This document shows positions 1 through 8,816 of a DNA stretch of 41,253 nucleotides, piece after piece. Within the stretch, counting starts at the first letter, position 1, and every line of letters starts with the position of its first letter. The stretch is taken from the NCBI GenBank assembly GCA_003858485.1, contig RQYD01000034.1, positions 1-41,253 of the forward strand. Direction: 5' to 3'. Source of the stretch: Clostridiales bacterium COT073_COT-073 (GTDB lineage Bacteria > Bacillota > Clostridia > Lachnospirales > Vallitaleaceae). The notes below the pieces were generated by a model, which worked only from the letters and a program-made list of their open reading frames with translations, had not been told where the DNA came from and ran no database searches. Position numbers and translations under genes: made by a program.

Positions 1-60
1 GCCGGGAGCGAAAGCAAGCTTGCGAAGCAAGTTGCGAAAGCGGAGGCACGAAAGCGAATA
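1..60 (+). repeat. Structured GCGAAAGC-type repeat, left-edge copy
   Basis: No gene is visible in positions 1-214. The first 41 bases hold GCGAAAGC, then CTTGC-GAA-GCAAG (a hairpin with a GAA loop), then a second GCGAAAGC. The same layout occurs in reverse orientation five times at 31271-31530, and a decayed copy lies at 21177-21213. The stem bases differ between copies but still pair (CTTGC/GCAAG here, CTTAC/GTAAG at 31 kb). A second small palindrome, GCGAT-GAGC-ATCGC, follows at 66-79. The copy may continue beyond the window edge. Function unknown. Confidence 0.6.
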
Positions 61-214
61 TATGAGCGATGAGCATCGCAAAACCTGTGTGAGAGTCAGC
101 TAAGAGTTGTCTAACACACGTTTAGTTTTTGCAGATGGTCATAGTGCCGGGAGCCTTTGAATTAGATAGTTTTAAAAAAAAATCAAGAAAATTAGCGGAT
201 TTTGAAGAAAAAAC

Positions 215-243
215 TTGACAAATGCAGCGGAAACAGTTATAAA
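215..243 (+). promoter_or_regulatory. Sigma-A-type promoter of hup
   Basis: TTGACA at 215-220 and TATAAA at 238-243 are separated by 17 bases, a near-consensus vegetative promoter. It lies about 80 bases upstream of the HU start codon, which has its own AGGAGGAG ribosome binding site at about 311-318. Confidence 0.8.
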
Positions 244-323
244 TAGTATAAGAAGCATATTTTTTGCTTTAAGATAATGTTTTAACTTATTCAATGTTTT
301 CAATTTGTACAGGAGGAGTTTAA

Positions 324-626
324 ATGAACAAAGCAGAATTAGTTAGCGCAATTGCTGAAAAAGCGGAATTAAGTAAGAAAGATTCGGAAAAAGCACTTAA
401 GGCTTTTATGGATGTTGTAACCGAAGAATTAACCAAGGGTGGAAAAGTACAATTAGTTGGTTTTGGTAATTTTGAAGTTGCAGAAAGAAAAGAAAGAAAA
501 GGACACAACCCACAAACCAAACAACAAATTACAATTCCGGCTTCTAAAGCGCCGAAATTTAAAGCTGGTAAAGCATTGAAAGATTCTGTAAATGTACCGG
601 CTCCGAAGTCGAAGAAGAAGAAATAA
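324..626 (+). CDS. hup: HU-family DNA-binding protein
   Basis: A 100-residue histone-like protein that bends and compacts DNA in the nucleoid as a dimer. The N-terminal helical part (residues 1-45) starts MNKAELVSAIAEKAELSKKD, typical of HU. The core GFGNFEV leads into the beta-arm with RKERKGHNPQT, the DNA-contacting region around residues 53-66. The protein ends in a lysine-rich tail (PAPKSKKKK), about ten residues longer than the usual 90. It has its own promoter (215-243), a strong ribosome binding site and a terminator-like hairpin after it, so it is probably an abundant single-gene transcript. HU before rqcP is a common Clostridia arrangement. Confidence 0.97.
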   Translation: MNKAELVSAIAEKAELSKKDSEKALKAFMDVVTEELTKGGKVQLVGFGNFEVAERKERKGHNPQTKQQITIPASKAPKFKAGKALKDSVNVPAPKSKKKK

Positions 627-648
627 GTATCCCAAAGGTAATAAATGC

Positions 649-679
649 AAAAGATCTAGTCCTCCGGATTAGGTCTTTT
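649..679 (+). terminator. Terminator after hup
   Basis: A 14-pair stem (AAAAGATCTAGTCC at 649-662 with GGATTAGGTCTTTT at 666-679, two G-U pairs, loop TCC) ends in a T-run just downstream of the HU stop codon. It would separate hup from the rqcP operon. Confidence 0.75.
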
Positions 680-796
680 GTGTTTTCCGTTACCGGAAAT
701 TAAGATGTCAGTGATAGGAATGATATCAGCGGTGTCAACAAGTTCGTTAAGCAATACGGATTTGATATGGGAGAATTACGGAAATAAGGAGTGACC

Positions 797-1048
797 ATGA
801 GAATAGATAAATTTTTAAAGGTATCCCGTTTAATTAAAAGACGGACAGTTGCCAATGAAGCGGCGGCAGCCGGTCGGGTAAAGATTAATGATAAGGTGGT
901 GAAACCATCGGAAGAGGTCAAGGTTGGCGATATAATTGAAATTGGTTTTGGCCAGAAAAGTGTGAAAGTGGAAGTGCTTTCCGTTCAAAATGTGATCCGC
1001 AAGGAAGAAGCTGGTGAAATGATCAAATATTTATCAGGAGAAGAATAG
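797..1048 (+). CDS. rqcP: S4-domain ribosome quality control protein RqcP (YabO)
   Basis: An 83-residue S4 RNA-binding protein. MRIDKFLKVSRLIKRR and the following AAAAGRVKINDKVVKPS are the S4 alpha-L motif found in YabO/RqcP and Hsp15-like proteins. In Bacillus, RqcP works with RqcH on stalled 50S subunits to add alanine tails; that role is inferred here from family and from the position just before divIC. The ATG at 797 is preferred because AAGGAG (786-791) sits five bases upstream; the in-frame GTG at 791 overlaps that ribosome binding site. The next gene starts four bases after the stop codon. Confidence 0.9.
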   Translation: MRIDKFLKVSRLIKRRTVANEAAAAGRVKINDKVVKPSEEVKVGDIIEIGFGQKSVKVEVLSVQNVIRKEEAGEMIKYLSGEE

Positions 1049-1052
1049 TTGC

Positions 1053-1340
1053 ATGGAAAAAGAAAGAGATAAACGTTCAAGGCTGTATATTTTGTTTGTG
1101 GTATGCATATTGGTAGCGGCTGTTACTTTTCAGCTGGTAGGAGTTTTCCGTGAATATAATGAAAAACAGGGAGAAATTGAAGCACTTCAGCAAAAAATCA
1201 AAGAAGAAAATGAAAAAAATTTAAGGCTTAAAGAGCATGAAAAATATATGAAATCAGATGCCTACATTGAAGAGAAAGCCAGAGAAGAATTTAATTTAAT
1301 TAAAGATGGAGAAGAAATCTATATTCTCAAAAAGGAATAA
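1053..1340 (+). CDS. divIC: Septum formation initiator, DivIC/FtsB family
   Basis: A 95-residue bitopic membrane protein of the division complex that bridges DivIB/FtsQ-type and FtsL-type partners. It has a short charged cytoplasmic tail (MEKERDKRSR), one transmembrane helix at about residues 12-30, then an extracellular coiled coil rich in E, K and Q (EKQGEIEALQQKIKEENEKN) and the conserved end region AREEFNLIKDGEEIYIL. The ribosome binding site AGGAGAA lies in the last codons of rqcP and tilS begins four bases after the stop, so the genes are translated as a tight operon. Length and layout are typical. Confidence 0.93.
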   Translation: MEKERDKRSRLYILFVVCILVAAVTFQLVGVFREYNEKQGEIEALQQKIKEENEKNLRLKEHEKYMKSDAYIEEKAREEFNLIKDGEEIYILKKE

Positions 1341-1344
1341 TTTC

Positions 1345-2823
1345 ATGTTAAATCAGCAAGCAGTAAGAGAATGGATGCAAACGGAAGCGATGCTTTTGCC
1401 CAAAGAAAGGATATTGGCCGGTTTTTCGGGTGGAAGCGACAGTGCTGCCCTTTGTCATATTTTAGCAGAGCTTCGGAGAGAACTCGATTTTTTTCTGGAG
1501 CTTATTTATGTGCAGCATAATTTGCGGGCTGAAGAAAGCAAACAGGAAGAACAATTTGTAATGGAATGGGCGGAAAAATACAACTGTCCATTGACGATTG
1601 TGCCAGTTAATGTTTCGGCCAAGGCCAAAGCTGATAAGATCTCCATTGAAACAGCCGCTCGTCAGCTTCGGCATGATGCGTTTCGGCAAAGAGCGGTTGC
1701 CGGTAAATTTACGAAAATTGCACTGGCTCATCATGCCAAAGATCAGGCAGAAACAGTGTTAATGCATTTTTTAAGGGGCAGCGGAGTTAAAGGCTTGGCG
1801 GGCATGAAGAAAAAGAATGGCCTTTATTTACGGCCGTTGCTGAATTATACCAAACCGGAAATTGAACAGTATTTATATCAGAACCGGATAAAGTGGTGTG
1901 AAGATAGTTCTAATCTGGATTTGAGTTATCGCCGGAACCGGATTCGATTGGAATTGCTGCCTTATTTGCAAAACTATTTTAATCCTAATATTGTCAAAGG
2001 TTTAACCCAAACAGCCGAGCAAATGCAAGAATTGGAAGATTACTTATTGCCCCAAATAGAACTGGCATTTAAAAATACGGTGAGCATTAAAGGACAGTCG
2101 CACCTGAATGGATCAAAATCCGGCGATCACAGTGAGGAAAGGATTGCTTTACAGGTTGAACGGTTGCGGCAATTACCTGTTTATCTTCAGCAAATGGTAA
2201 TTCGCCGGGCTTTGGCAGCGATTAAGGGGGATCATGTCAATTTGGAATATAGTCATGTGAAAAGAGCAATTTCTTTGCTCGATAAAAGTCATGGCAAACG
2301 GGAAGATTTGGTCAATGGTTGGCAGGTAAGAAAAAGTTATGAGAATTTAATTTTTGAAAAAAAGTCATTAAATGACCAGAAAAGCCTGAAAAATAAAGAG
2401 GATAGTGGCGATTCGGAGTTTGCGTTCGGACTTGACAGAATCACCGGAAACAGGTATATTAAAGTAATTAAGGATTTTATCCTGATAGGTGAAATAGTTC
2501 AGGAAAACAGAACAGAAAAGAATCAGCAAAATTGGAGCGCAGCTTTTGATTTTGACTGTTTACCGATAAACTTAACTTTTCGTTATGCACAGCCGCACGA
2601 CTATATTCGGTTTAATGCTTTGGGAAATAAAAAAAGATTGAAAGACTTTTTGACAGACCAAAAGGTACCCAAAGAGGAGAGAAGCCGAATTTTGGTGATA
2701 GCAGCCGAGCAGGAAGTGATTTGGGTGGTGGGACACCGAATTGGTTATCCCTACCGGGTCACTGCCAACACCCAAAAAATTTTAAAATTATCTATCTTAA
2801 CTTCTTCCCATTGTGAGAGCTGA
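1345..2823 (+). CDS. tilS: tRNA(Ile)-lysidine synthase TilS
   Basis: Uses ATP to add lysine to C34 of the CAU-anticodon tRNA-Ile, so that it reads AUA. The PP-loop motif SGGSDS is at residues 28-33 of the 492-residue protein; the N-terminal N-type ATPase region is followed by the TilS substrate-binding and C-terminal domains (RYAQPHDYIRFNALGNKKRLKDFL is the conserved C-terminal motif, quoted across two elements: RYAQPHDYIRF and KKRLKDFL). The start at 1345 has AAGGAA at 1332-1337 with seven-base spacing; an earlier in-frame ATG at 1306 lies inside divIC and has no good ribosome binding site. TilS next to Hpt and FtsH is the usual Firmicutes order. Confidence 0.95.
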   Translation: MLNQQAVREWMQTEAMLLPKERILAGFSGGSDSAALCHILAELRRELDFFLELIYVQHNLRAEESKQEEQFVMEWAEKYNCPLTIVPVNVSAKAKADKISIETAARQLRHDAFRQRAVAGKFTKIALAHHAKDQAETVLMHFLRGSGVKGLAGMKKKNGLYLRPLLNYTKPEIEQYLYQNRIKWCEDSSNLDLSYRRNRIRLELLPYLQNYFNPNIVKGLTQTAEQMQELEDYLLPQIELAFKNTVSIKGQSHLNGSKSGDHSEERIALQVERLRQLPVYLQQMVIRRALAAIKGDHVNLEYSHVKRAISLLDKSHGKREDLVNGWQVRKSYENLIFEKKSLNDQKSLKNKEDSGDSEFAFGLDRITGNRYIKVIKDFILIGEIVQENRTEKNQQNWSAAFDFDCLPINLTFRYAQPHDYIRFNALGNKKRLKDFLTDQKVPKEERSRILVIAAEQEVIWVVGHRIGYPYRVTANTQKILKLSILTSSHCES

Positions 2824-2919
2824 TCAGTGTGGTGCATTATTTGGCTGGTAACACAGGCCAAATGCCGACTATTTATGTCAACAGATGGAAAGAAACAATT
2901 GTTTTAGGAGGACAGGCAA

Positions 2920-3438
2920 GTGTCAAAAATTAAGGAAAGAATTTCAAGAGCAGAAGTAGATGCCCGGATCAAAGAGTTGGGAAAACAAATCAGCCAGGAT
3001 TATGCTGATACCGGTGTGCATTTGGTCTGTATTTTAAAAGGGGCTTTTATGTTTATGAGTGATTTGGCCAAGGAATTAACTTGCCCGGTGACTGTAGACT
3101 TTATGGCAGTCAGCAGTTATGAGGATCAAATGGAAAGCACAGGCATTGTGAAAATTGTAAAGGATCTGGATGGCAGCATTGAAGGCAAGCATGTACTGGT
3201 GGTTGAGGATATTATCGACTCCGGTCGGACTTTGCATTATCTGATGGAGATTCTGGAAAAGCGAAATCCCAAATCATTGCGTTTGGCGGCTTTTTTGGAT
3301 AAGGAACCACGACGTGTGGTCCCGGTCAATGTTTCATACTACGGCTTTAAGATTGAGGACTTTTTTGTCCTGGGATATGGCCTTGATTATAAACAAATGT
3401 ATCGTAATTTACCATTCATTGGAGAAATGGAAAGCTAG
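2920..3438 (+). CDS. hpt: Hypoxanthine phosphoribosyltransferase
   Basis: A purine-salvage enzyme converting hypoxanthine (and often guanine) plus PRPP to IMP or GMP in the cytoplasm. The PRPP-binding signature VVEDIIDSGRTL is at about residues 94-105, and the flexible-loop region with SSYED is at 65-69. The length of 172 residues fits the family. The start is GTG at 2920, supported by AGGAGGA at 2906-2912 with seven-base spacing. It sits 96 bases after tilS and 42 bases before ftsH, as in Bacillus and most Clostridia. Confidence 0.96.
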   Translation: MSKIKERISRAEVDARIKELGKQISQDYADTGVHLVCILKGAFMFMSDLAKELTCPVTVDFMAVSSYEDQMESTGIVKIVKDLDGSIEGKHVLVVEDIIDSGRTLHYLMEILEKRNPKSLRLAAFLDKEPRRVVPVNVSYYGFKIEDFFVLGYGLDYKQMYRNLPFIGEMES

Positions 3439-3480
3439 GTGCTGATACAAATAGTGAATTAACTCAGAAAGGAGAACTGT

Positions 3481-5418
3481 GTGAATAGAAATATGCGTGG
3501 GTTTGGCTTTTATGCATTGTTATTAGTAGTCTTGTTTGTGGCTGCTTATTTTGCACAATCGGCTCAAACCTCAGTAACTGAAATTAATTATGGACAAAAG
3601 GAATTAGTGGCCGATATTGAAAAAGGCAATGTGGTTGAAGTAGTAATTTATCCTATGGAACAGCCTCCGATTGGCAAAGCGGTGGTTTTATTCAAAGACC
3701 CAACTGCTCCCCGGGCGGAGCTGAACTTGGCTAATACCGGTGAATTTGAAAAAGAAATGCTGGGTAAAAATGTCAATGTTTATATGGGACCGGTTCAAAA
3801 AGCCAGTCAATTTTGGAATATTGCACCAATGGTGATTATTTTAATCTCCATGTTATTTTTGCTTATTTTTGTGATGAGTCAGGCTCAAGGTGGCGGCGGC
3901 TCAAAAATTATGTCATTTGGCCGTTCCAGAGCCAGAAAATCAACGGACAAGGATAAAAAAGTAACATTTCAACAGGTAGCCGGACTGGAAGAAGAAAAAG
4001 AAGACCTGAAAGAAGTGGTTGAATTTTTAATGAATCCACAGAAATTTTCCGAATTGGGAGCCCGGATTCCTAAAGGTGTACTGTTAGTTGGCCCTCCGGG
4101 AACCGGTAAAACTTTGCTGGCCAAAGCAGTGGCTGGAGAAGCGAAAGTGCCATTTTTCAGTATTTCCGGTTCTGATTTTGTGGAAATGTTTGTTGGTGTC
4201 GGTGCTTCGCGGGTTCGTGATTTGTTTGATGAAGCCAAGAAGAATTCACCATGTATTGTCTTTATTGATGAAATTGATGCCGTTGGCCGCAGGCGTGGAG
4301 CCGGATTGGGCGGCGGACATGATGAAAGAGAACAAACGCTTAACCAATTGCTGGTGGAGATGGATGGATTTGGTATTAACGAAGGAGTTATTATTATTGC
4401 CGCTACTAACCGGGTGGACATTCTGGACCCTGCTTTGCTTCGTCCGGGTCGTTTTGACCGTCAGGTGATGGTGGGTCGCCCTGATGTCAAGGGCCGTGAG
4501 GAAATCCTGAAAGTTCATGCCAAGGGAAAACCGCTGTCTGATACTGTTGATTTAAAAGAAGTAGCCAGAACAACTGCCGGCTTTACCGGTGCTGATTTGG
4601 AAAATTTGCTGAATGAGGCAGCCATTTTTGCAGCACGTAAAGGAGCCAGAATTATTGATCAGGATAATTTGCGCCAGGCTTTTGTTAAAGTTGGAATTGG
4701 AACGGAAAAGCGCTCGCGTATTATCAGCGAAAAGGAAAAGAAAATTACCGCTTATCATGAAGCCGGTCATGCCATTATTCACCAGGTGTTACCGAATATT
4801 GACTCGGTTCACAGCATTTCTATTATTCCGACCGGCTTTGCCGGTGGCTATACCATGCCAATGCCGAAAAAGGATGAAATGTATTTGACCAAATCTAAAA
4901 TGGAGCAAGAGATTGTAGCACTGCTGGGTGGCCGGGCTGCGGAAGCCTTAATTATTGGCGATATTACTACCGGAGCTTCCAATGATATTGAAAGAGCAAC
5001 CAAGATTGCCCGCAATATGGTGGTCCGCTATGGTATGAGTGATGTGATTGGGCCGATTCAGCTGGGTCAGGATGATGATGAAGTCTTTATCGGACGTGAT
5101 TGGGGCCATACCCGTAATTATGGAGAGAATATTGCCGGTTTGATTGATGATGAGATCAAACGAATTGTGACAGATGCATATCAGGAAGCAATGGACATTT
5201 TGGAAAAATATATTGATGTCCTGCATGCCACTGCGGAATTGCTTATTCAGAAGGAAAAGGTGTACCGTGAGGAATTTATTGCCCTGTTTGGTGATCGTTT
5301 ACCTAAAGAAGAGGAAGAACCAGAGCATACTTCGTTGAAAGAGCAAACTGAAGCATTGCGCCGGGAAAGAGAAGAAAACCAAAGCTGGAGTGATATGACC
5401 AATCCTCCAATCTCTTAA
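3481..5418 (+). CDS. ftsH: ATP-dependent zinc metalloprotease FtsH
   Basis: A membrane-anchored AAA+ protease that degrades damaged membrane proteins and regulators as a hexamer. Two transmembrane helices (about residues 8-25 and 115-132) flank an extracellular segment. The AAA domain has Walker A GPPGTGKT at 204-211, Walker B FIDEID, the pore motif FVG and the arginine-finger region [11 protein letters not shown]. The zinc motif HEAGH is at 426-430, with a later conserved Asp in [11 protein letters not shown]. The 645-residue length is normal. The start is GTG at 3481 behind AAAGGAGAA. It is the last gene of the housekeeping run and is followed by a terminator at 5500. Confidence 0.97.
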   Translation: MNRNMRGFGFYALLLVVLFVAAYFAQSAQTSVTEINYGQKELVADIEKGNVVEVVIYPMEQPPIGKAVVLFKDPTAPRAELNLANTGEFEKEMLGKNVNVYMGPVQKASQFWNIAPMVIILISMLFLLIFVMSQAQGGGGSKIMSFGRSRARKSTDKDKKVTFQQVAGLEEEKEDLKEVVEFLMNPQKFSELGARIPKGVLLVGPPGTGKTLLAKAVAGEAKVPFFSISGSDFVEMFVGVGASRVRDLFDEAKKNSPCIVFIDEIDAVGRRRGAGLGGGHDEREQTLNQLLVEMDGFGINEGVIIIAATNRVDILDPALLRPGRFDRQVMVGRPDVKGREEILKVHAKGKPLSDTVDLKEVARTTAGFTGADLENLLNEAAIFAARKGARIIDQDNLRQAFVKVGIGTEKRSRIISEKEKKITAYHEAGHAIIHQVLPNIDSVHSISIIPTGFAGGYTMPMPKKDEMYLTKSKMEQEIVALLGGRAAEALIIGDITTGASNDIERATKIARNMVVRYGMSDVIGPIQLGQDDDEVFIGRDWGHTRNYGENIAGLIDDEIKRIVTDAYQEAMDILEKYIDVLHATAELLIQKEKVYREEFIALFGDRLPKEEEEPEHTSLKEQTEALRREREENQSWSDMTNPPIS

Positions 5419-5499
5419 GTTATGTTTGGCTAAGAGGGGAGCCATATGCCGAAATCGATATTATGACGGCAGAGATGGTACTTTCAAGAATATAATTAA

Positions 5500-5528
5500 A
5501 AAAGGCTGTCCATTGGGCAGCCTTTTTT
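5500..5528 (+). terminator. Rho-independent terminator after ftsH
   Basis: GGCTGTCC and GGGCAGCC form a stem with a four-base loop, followed by six T. It closes the rqcP-ftsH operon. A closely similar terminator occurs at 6201-6230, on the other side of the transposase remnant. Confidence 0.85.
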
Positions 5529-5589
5529 AAGTGCTTTTTTTATCGAGTTGCTTAGAATTGCTTTCCAATAGACAATAAGCATGTTCTAA

Positions 5590-5880
5590 TTGTTTTTTGC
5601 GAATCTGTCATTGATATGTGTAAGGCTTGCTAAACCCGTCTTTTCCTCTGCTGAGAACCGTTTCTCCAAGGCTTTTTCCTTAAAGTGTCCTTACTGTTCC
5701 CATACCCTGGCATGCAAGAAAGACCGGAAACACTTTATCATTCATAAATGCGTCAATCCCAAGTGCTCCTATTATTTCCATAACCTCAAAAAGGTCGATA
5801 ACGATGATTATGCCAAGAACAAATATAAGCTTTATTTTACAATTTTTAGAAATTTGACAAAAAATAAGCTGTTTTATTAG
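5590..5880 (+). pseudogene. Transposase remnant (zinc-ribbon part only)
   Basis: The open stretch encodes a segment from about 5680 to 5830 with CPYC, then KDRKHFIIHKC and NPKCSYYFHNLKKVD, a pattern I recognise from the N-terminal zinc ribbon of a transposase family common in Lachnospiraceae. There is no credible start or ribosome binding site, and after NKYKL the reading frame loses resemblance and stops; the DDE catalytic part is absent. The rest of 5880-6130 shows no coding signal that I can recognise. This is a dead insertion-sequence fragment behind the ftsH operon. Confidence 0.6.
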
Positions 5881-6128
5881 CTTTTATCCAAGTTTATGAA
5901 GTAGCAAGTGCCGAACTCCCATTTTGGAAAAGAGGACCCCCCTGTGTTTGTTTCCTGAAGTGAGATAGAATCAAAAAATGTGGGAGGGGGGGATCACTTA
6001 ATTATGCAATTTGATAAAAACAAAATCAGAATATAAATTTGTTTTGGTGATAATTCAGACTCTGTAAAAAAATGCTCAAAGAAAGTTTTGGATTTTCAAA
6101 AAGTTTGGGCAGACTTTTGGCAGGGGGG

Positions 6129-6138
6129 ATGCTATAAT
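6129..6138 (+). promoter_or_regulatory. Orphan extended -10 promoter element
   Basis: TGC-TATAAT (6130-6138) is a perfect -10 with the TGN extension. The -35 region (around 6110) is poor. Transcription from here would run only about 85 bases before the terminator at 6201-6230 and no open reading frame with a ribosome binding site fits between. It may be the old promoter of the lost transposase, or of a short RNA. Confidence 0.4.
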
Positions 6139-6200
6139 GCAATCATACCTCAATAGAGTATTAAGTTTTTACTACCCCAAAAACAAAATACCTTCTCCTT

Positions 6201-6230
6201 AAAAGGCTGTCCACTGTGACAGCCTTTTTT
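6201..6230 (+). terminator. Terminator, near-copy of the one after ftsH
   Basis: GGCTGTC-CACTGT-GACAGCC followed by six T. It shares the AAGGCTGTCCA left side and the CAGCCTTTTTT right side with the terminator at 5500-5528, so the transposase remnant is bracketed by related terminators. Confidence 0.8.
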
Positions 6231-6391
6231 ATGGATGGATTTAGCAGTAGAAAAGGTAGATTTTAATGATAGGATGTCAATTCAGAAAGTAATGGATAAA
6301 AATGACAGAATTGAGTGGAAGATTTGGCAGCGATGCCTGAGGATGGAATAAAACACTGGAAAACTTATTTTACAAAGTAGAAATTACAAAC

Positions 6392-6420
6392 TTGCTTTTT
6401 AGCAGGGAATATTGTAAAAT
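6392..6420 (+). promoter_or_regulatory. Promoter of the GH13 gene
   Basis: TTGCTT (6392-6397) and TAAAAT (6415-6420) are spaced by 17 bases, about 70 bases upstream of the GH13 start codon. No operator palindrome is obvious nearby. Confidence 0.55.
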
Positions 6421-6492
6421 AAGGCAAATGAAAAGGCATTTTGCCGTTATTATGAAAGAAAGACAAGAAGAAATCTTGTTAGGGAGGACTTT

Positions 6493-8595
6493 ATGGATAT
6501 CAAGCAGATGCTGGGTTTTGAAAAACTATTTGCCTATATTAGCACCAGGCACCCGATATTGGAAGAAAAGGCGATTTTTTGTGATGAAAGTGAAAATTAT
6601 CGAATTCCGCAGGAACCGAAGGCGGGAGAGGCGGTAAAATTTCGCCTGCGTACCAAAAAGAATAATGCCGAGCAGGTTTTTCTGCGCTATGAAGAAAAAC
6701 GCTTGCCGCTTAGTCTGGAAAGCTCAGATGGATTATTTGACTATTATACGATTACCCTGGAAAAAGTAACAAAACCAATGCAATATTATTTTGAATTACA
6801 CTCCGGACGATATCGTATTTATTATAACAAAAAAGGAGCAACCAGAGAACCGGACCATTATTTTAATTTTAAGCTGGTACCGGGTCTGTCCACTCCGGAT
6901 TGGGCTAAAGGCGCAATTATGTATCAAATTTTTATTGACCGTTTTTATAATGGTGATAAGAGTAATGATGTAGTTGATGGTGAATATCGTTATATTGGAA
7001 AATTGGCGAATAAGGTTGAAGATTGGAATAAATTACCGGCGACCGAGGGCATTCGGGAGTTTTATGGTGGTGATCTGCAAGGACTACTGGATAAGCTGGA
7101 TTATCTGATGGAACTGGGAGTGGAAGTTATCTACTTAAACCCGGTCTTTACCTCGCCTTCCAACCATAAATATGACACCCAGGATTATGAGTCAATTGAT
7201 CCGCATTTTGGAGTGATTGTCAAGGATGGTGGGGAAGTGCTGACAGGAGAAGAAGAAAATGTGAATGCCACCCGTTATCAGATCCGGTCAACTGATAAGG
7301 CTAATTTAGAAGCCAGCAATCAGTTTTTTGTCAAAGTTGTGGAAGAAATTCATCGGCGTGGGATGAAGGTTATCTTAGATGGTGTCTTTAACCATTGTGG
7401 TTCTTTTAACAAATGGCTGGATAGAGAGGGAATTTATGGCGGCAGTGGAGACTATCCGACCGGAGCCTTTGCCTCAGCTACCAGTCCATATCATAGCTAT
7501 TTTCATTTTCATGAGCCAAATGGCTGGCCGAATAATCCGAATTATGATGGTTGGTGGGGGTATGACACATTGCCAAAACTCAATTATGAAGGTTCACCGG
7601 GATTGTATCGCAAGATCATGAAGATTTCACAAAAGTGGGTGAGTGAGCCCTACAATGCTGATGGCTGGCGTTTGGACGTGGCTGCCGATCTTGGCTATAG
7701 TAAGGAATTTAATCATAAATTTTGGCGTGATTTCCGGCAGTCAGTTAAAGAAGCTAATCCGGAAGCTTTGATTTTAGCTGAACACTATGGAGACCCATCT
7801 GATTGGCTGAAAAACGGTGATCAATGGGATTCCGTTATGAACTATGATGCTTTTATGGAGCCTGTTTCCTGGTTTTTTACCGGGATGGAAAAGCATTCGG
7901 ATGAGTATCGGGGGGATCTGCATGGTAATTATCAATCTTTCCATGATGCCATGACTTATAATATGGCTAAATTTCATATGTCAGCCTTGCAAGTGGCGAT
8001 GAATGAACTTTCTAACCATGACCATTCCCGCTTTTTGACCAGAACCAATCATCGGGTGGGCAGGACGCATACCGTTGGTGCGGAAGCAGCGAGCGAAGGC
8101 CTGAATTATGGAATTATGAAAGAGGCAGTTGTTGCTCAGATGACCTGGCCGGGTGCACCAACGATTTATTATGGTGATGAGGTTGGAGTATGCGGTTGGA
8201 CGGATCCGGATAATCGCCGGACCTATCCATGGGGACAGGAAAACACAGAGCTGCTGGAAGTGCATCGCCAGTTAATCGGCATTCGCAAATCAATTCCAAC
8301 TCTCAGAAACGGCTCATTAAAGTTGCTGGGTGGAGATTATAATATTTTGACTTATGGTCGCTTTGACAAGAATGGAAAAATAGCAATTGCTTTTAATAAT
8401 AATGCTGAAGCCAGACAAATTTCCATTCCGGTTTGGGAAATTGGGATTTCTGATGATGAAGCCTGCCAGCGTATTTTTGAAAGCACAGCCGATAGCCATA
8501 ATACGAAAAAGGAGATTTATCCGGTTAAGAGCGGTAAGATCAGAATCAAAATGAAACCATTTAGCGCCGTGATTTTAAAAGCGGTTGGATATTGA
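6493..8595 (+). CDS. GH13 alpha-amylase-family enzyme (cyclomaltodextrinase/neopullulanase type)
   Basis: A 700-residue alpha-glucan hydrolase. An N-terminal beta domain (about residues 40-135), resembling the CBM34 N-domain of cyclomaltodextrinases, precedes the (beta/alpha)8 barrel that begins at YQIFIDRFYNGD. The predicted catalytic residues are Asp395 (GWRLDVA), Glu430 (ILAEHYG) and Asp510 (ELSNHDHSRFL). There is no signal peptide, so it probably acts in the cytoplasm on imported malto-oligosaccharides or cyclodextrins. The ribosome binding site AGGGAGG is at 6481-6487. It stands alone behind its own promoter and is followed by a strong terminator (8639-8675). Exact substrate preference cannot be read from the sequence. 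Confidence 0.9.
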   Translation: MDIKQMLGFEKLFAYISTRHPILEEKAIFCDESENYRIPQEPKAGEAVKFRLRTKKNNAEQVFLRYEEKRLPLSLESSDGLFDYYTITLEKVTKPMQYYFELHSGRYRIYYNKKGATREPDHYFNFKLVPGLSTPDWAKGAIMYQIFIDRFYNGDKSNDVVDGEYRYIGKLANKVEDWNKLPATEGIREFYGGDLQGLLDKLDYLMELGVEVIYLNPVFTSPSNHKYDTQDYESIDPHFGVIVKDGGEVLTGEEENVNATRYQIRSTDKANLEASNQFFVKVVEEIHRRGMKVILDGVFNHCGSFNKWLDREGIYGGSGDYPTGAFASATSPYHSYFHFHEPNGWPNNPNYDGWWGYDTLPKLNYEGSPGLYRKIMKISQKWVSEPYNADGWRLDVAADLGYSKEFNHKFWRDFRQSVKEANPEALILAEHYGDPSDWLKNGDQWDSVMNYDAFMEPVSWFFTGMEKHSDEYRGDLHGNYQSFHDAMTYNMAKFHMSALQVAMNELSNHDHSRFLTRTNHRVGRTHTVGAEAASEGLNYGIMKEAVVAQMTWPGAPTIYYGDEVGVCGWTDPDNRRTYPWGQENTELLEVHRQLIGIRKSIPTLRNGSLKLLGGDYNILTYGRFDKNGKIAIAFNNNAEARQISIPVWEIGISDDEACQRIFESTADSHNTKKEIYPVKSGKIRIKMKPFSAVILKAVGY

Positions 8596-8638
8596 TTTTT
8601 TGGCAGAATAGCTAAGAGAATGTTATCGTGAAAAAATA

Positions 8639-8675
8639 AAAAAAGACAGCTACCCAAAAGGAGAGCTGTCTTTTT
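8639..8675. terminator. Bidirectional terminator, first copy of a 37-bp perfect direct repeat
   Basis: GACAGCT and AGCTGTC pair across a 12-base loop, with A-runs and T-runs on either side. The 37 bases are identical to 9863-9899. This copy ends the GH13 transcript. Confidence 0.85.
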
Positions 8676-8816
8676 TTATGTTTTTTTAATTTATTTTTCT
8701 GTGAAACTTTATGAAATTCCGCAACCAGCGGACGACTTTTGGATTTTATTTTATTATAATCATAATGTAAGGGCTGGTCAAATCTCCAAAAGTATTTTAT
8801 AATAAAGGAGCAGGAT

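Noticed and set aside
791-797. GTG start for rqcP
   Set aside because: It overlaps the AAGGAG ribosome binding site; ATG 797 is better placed.
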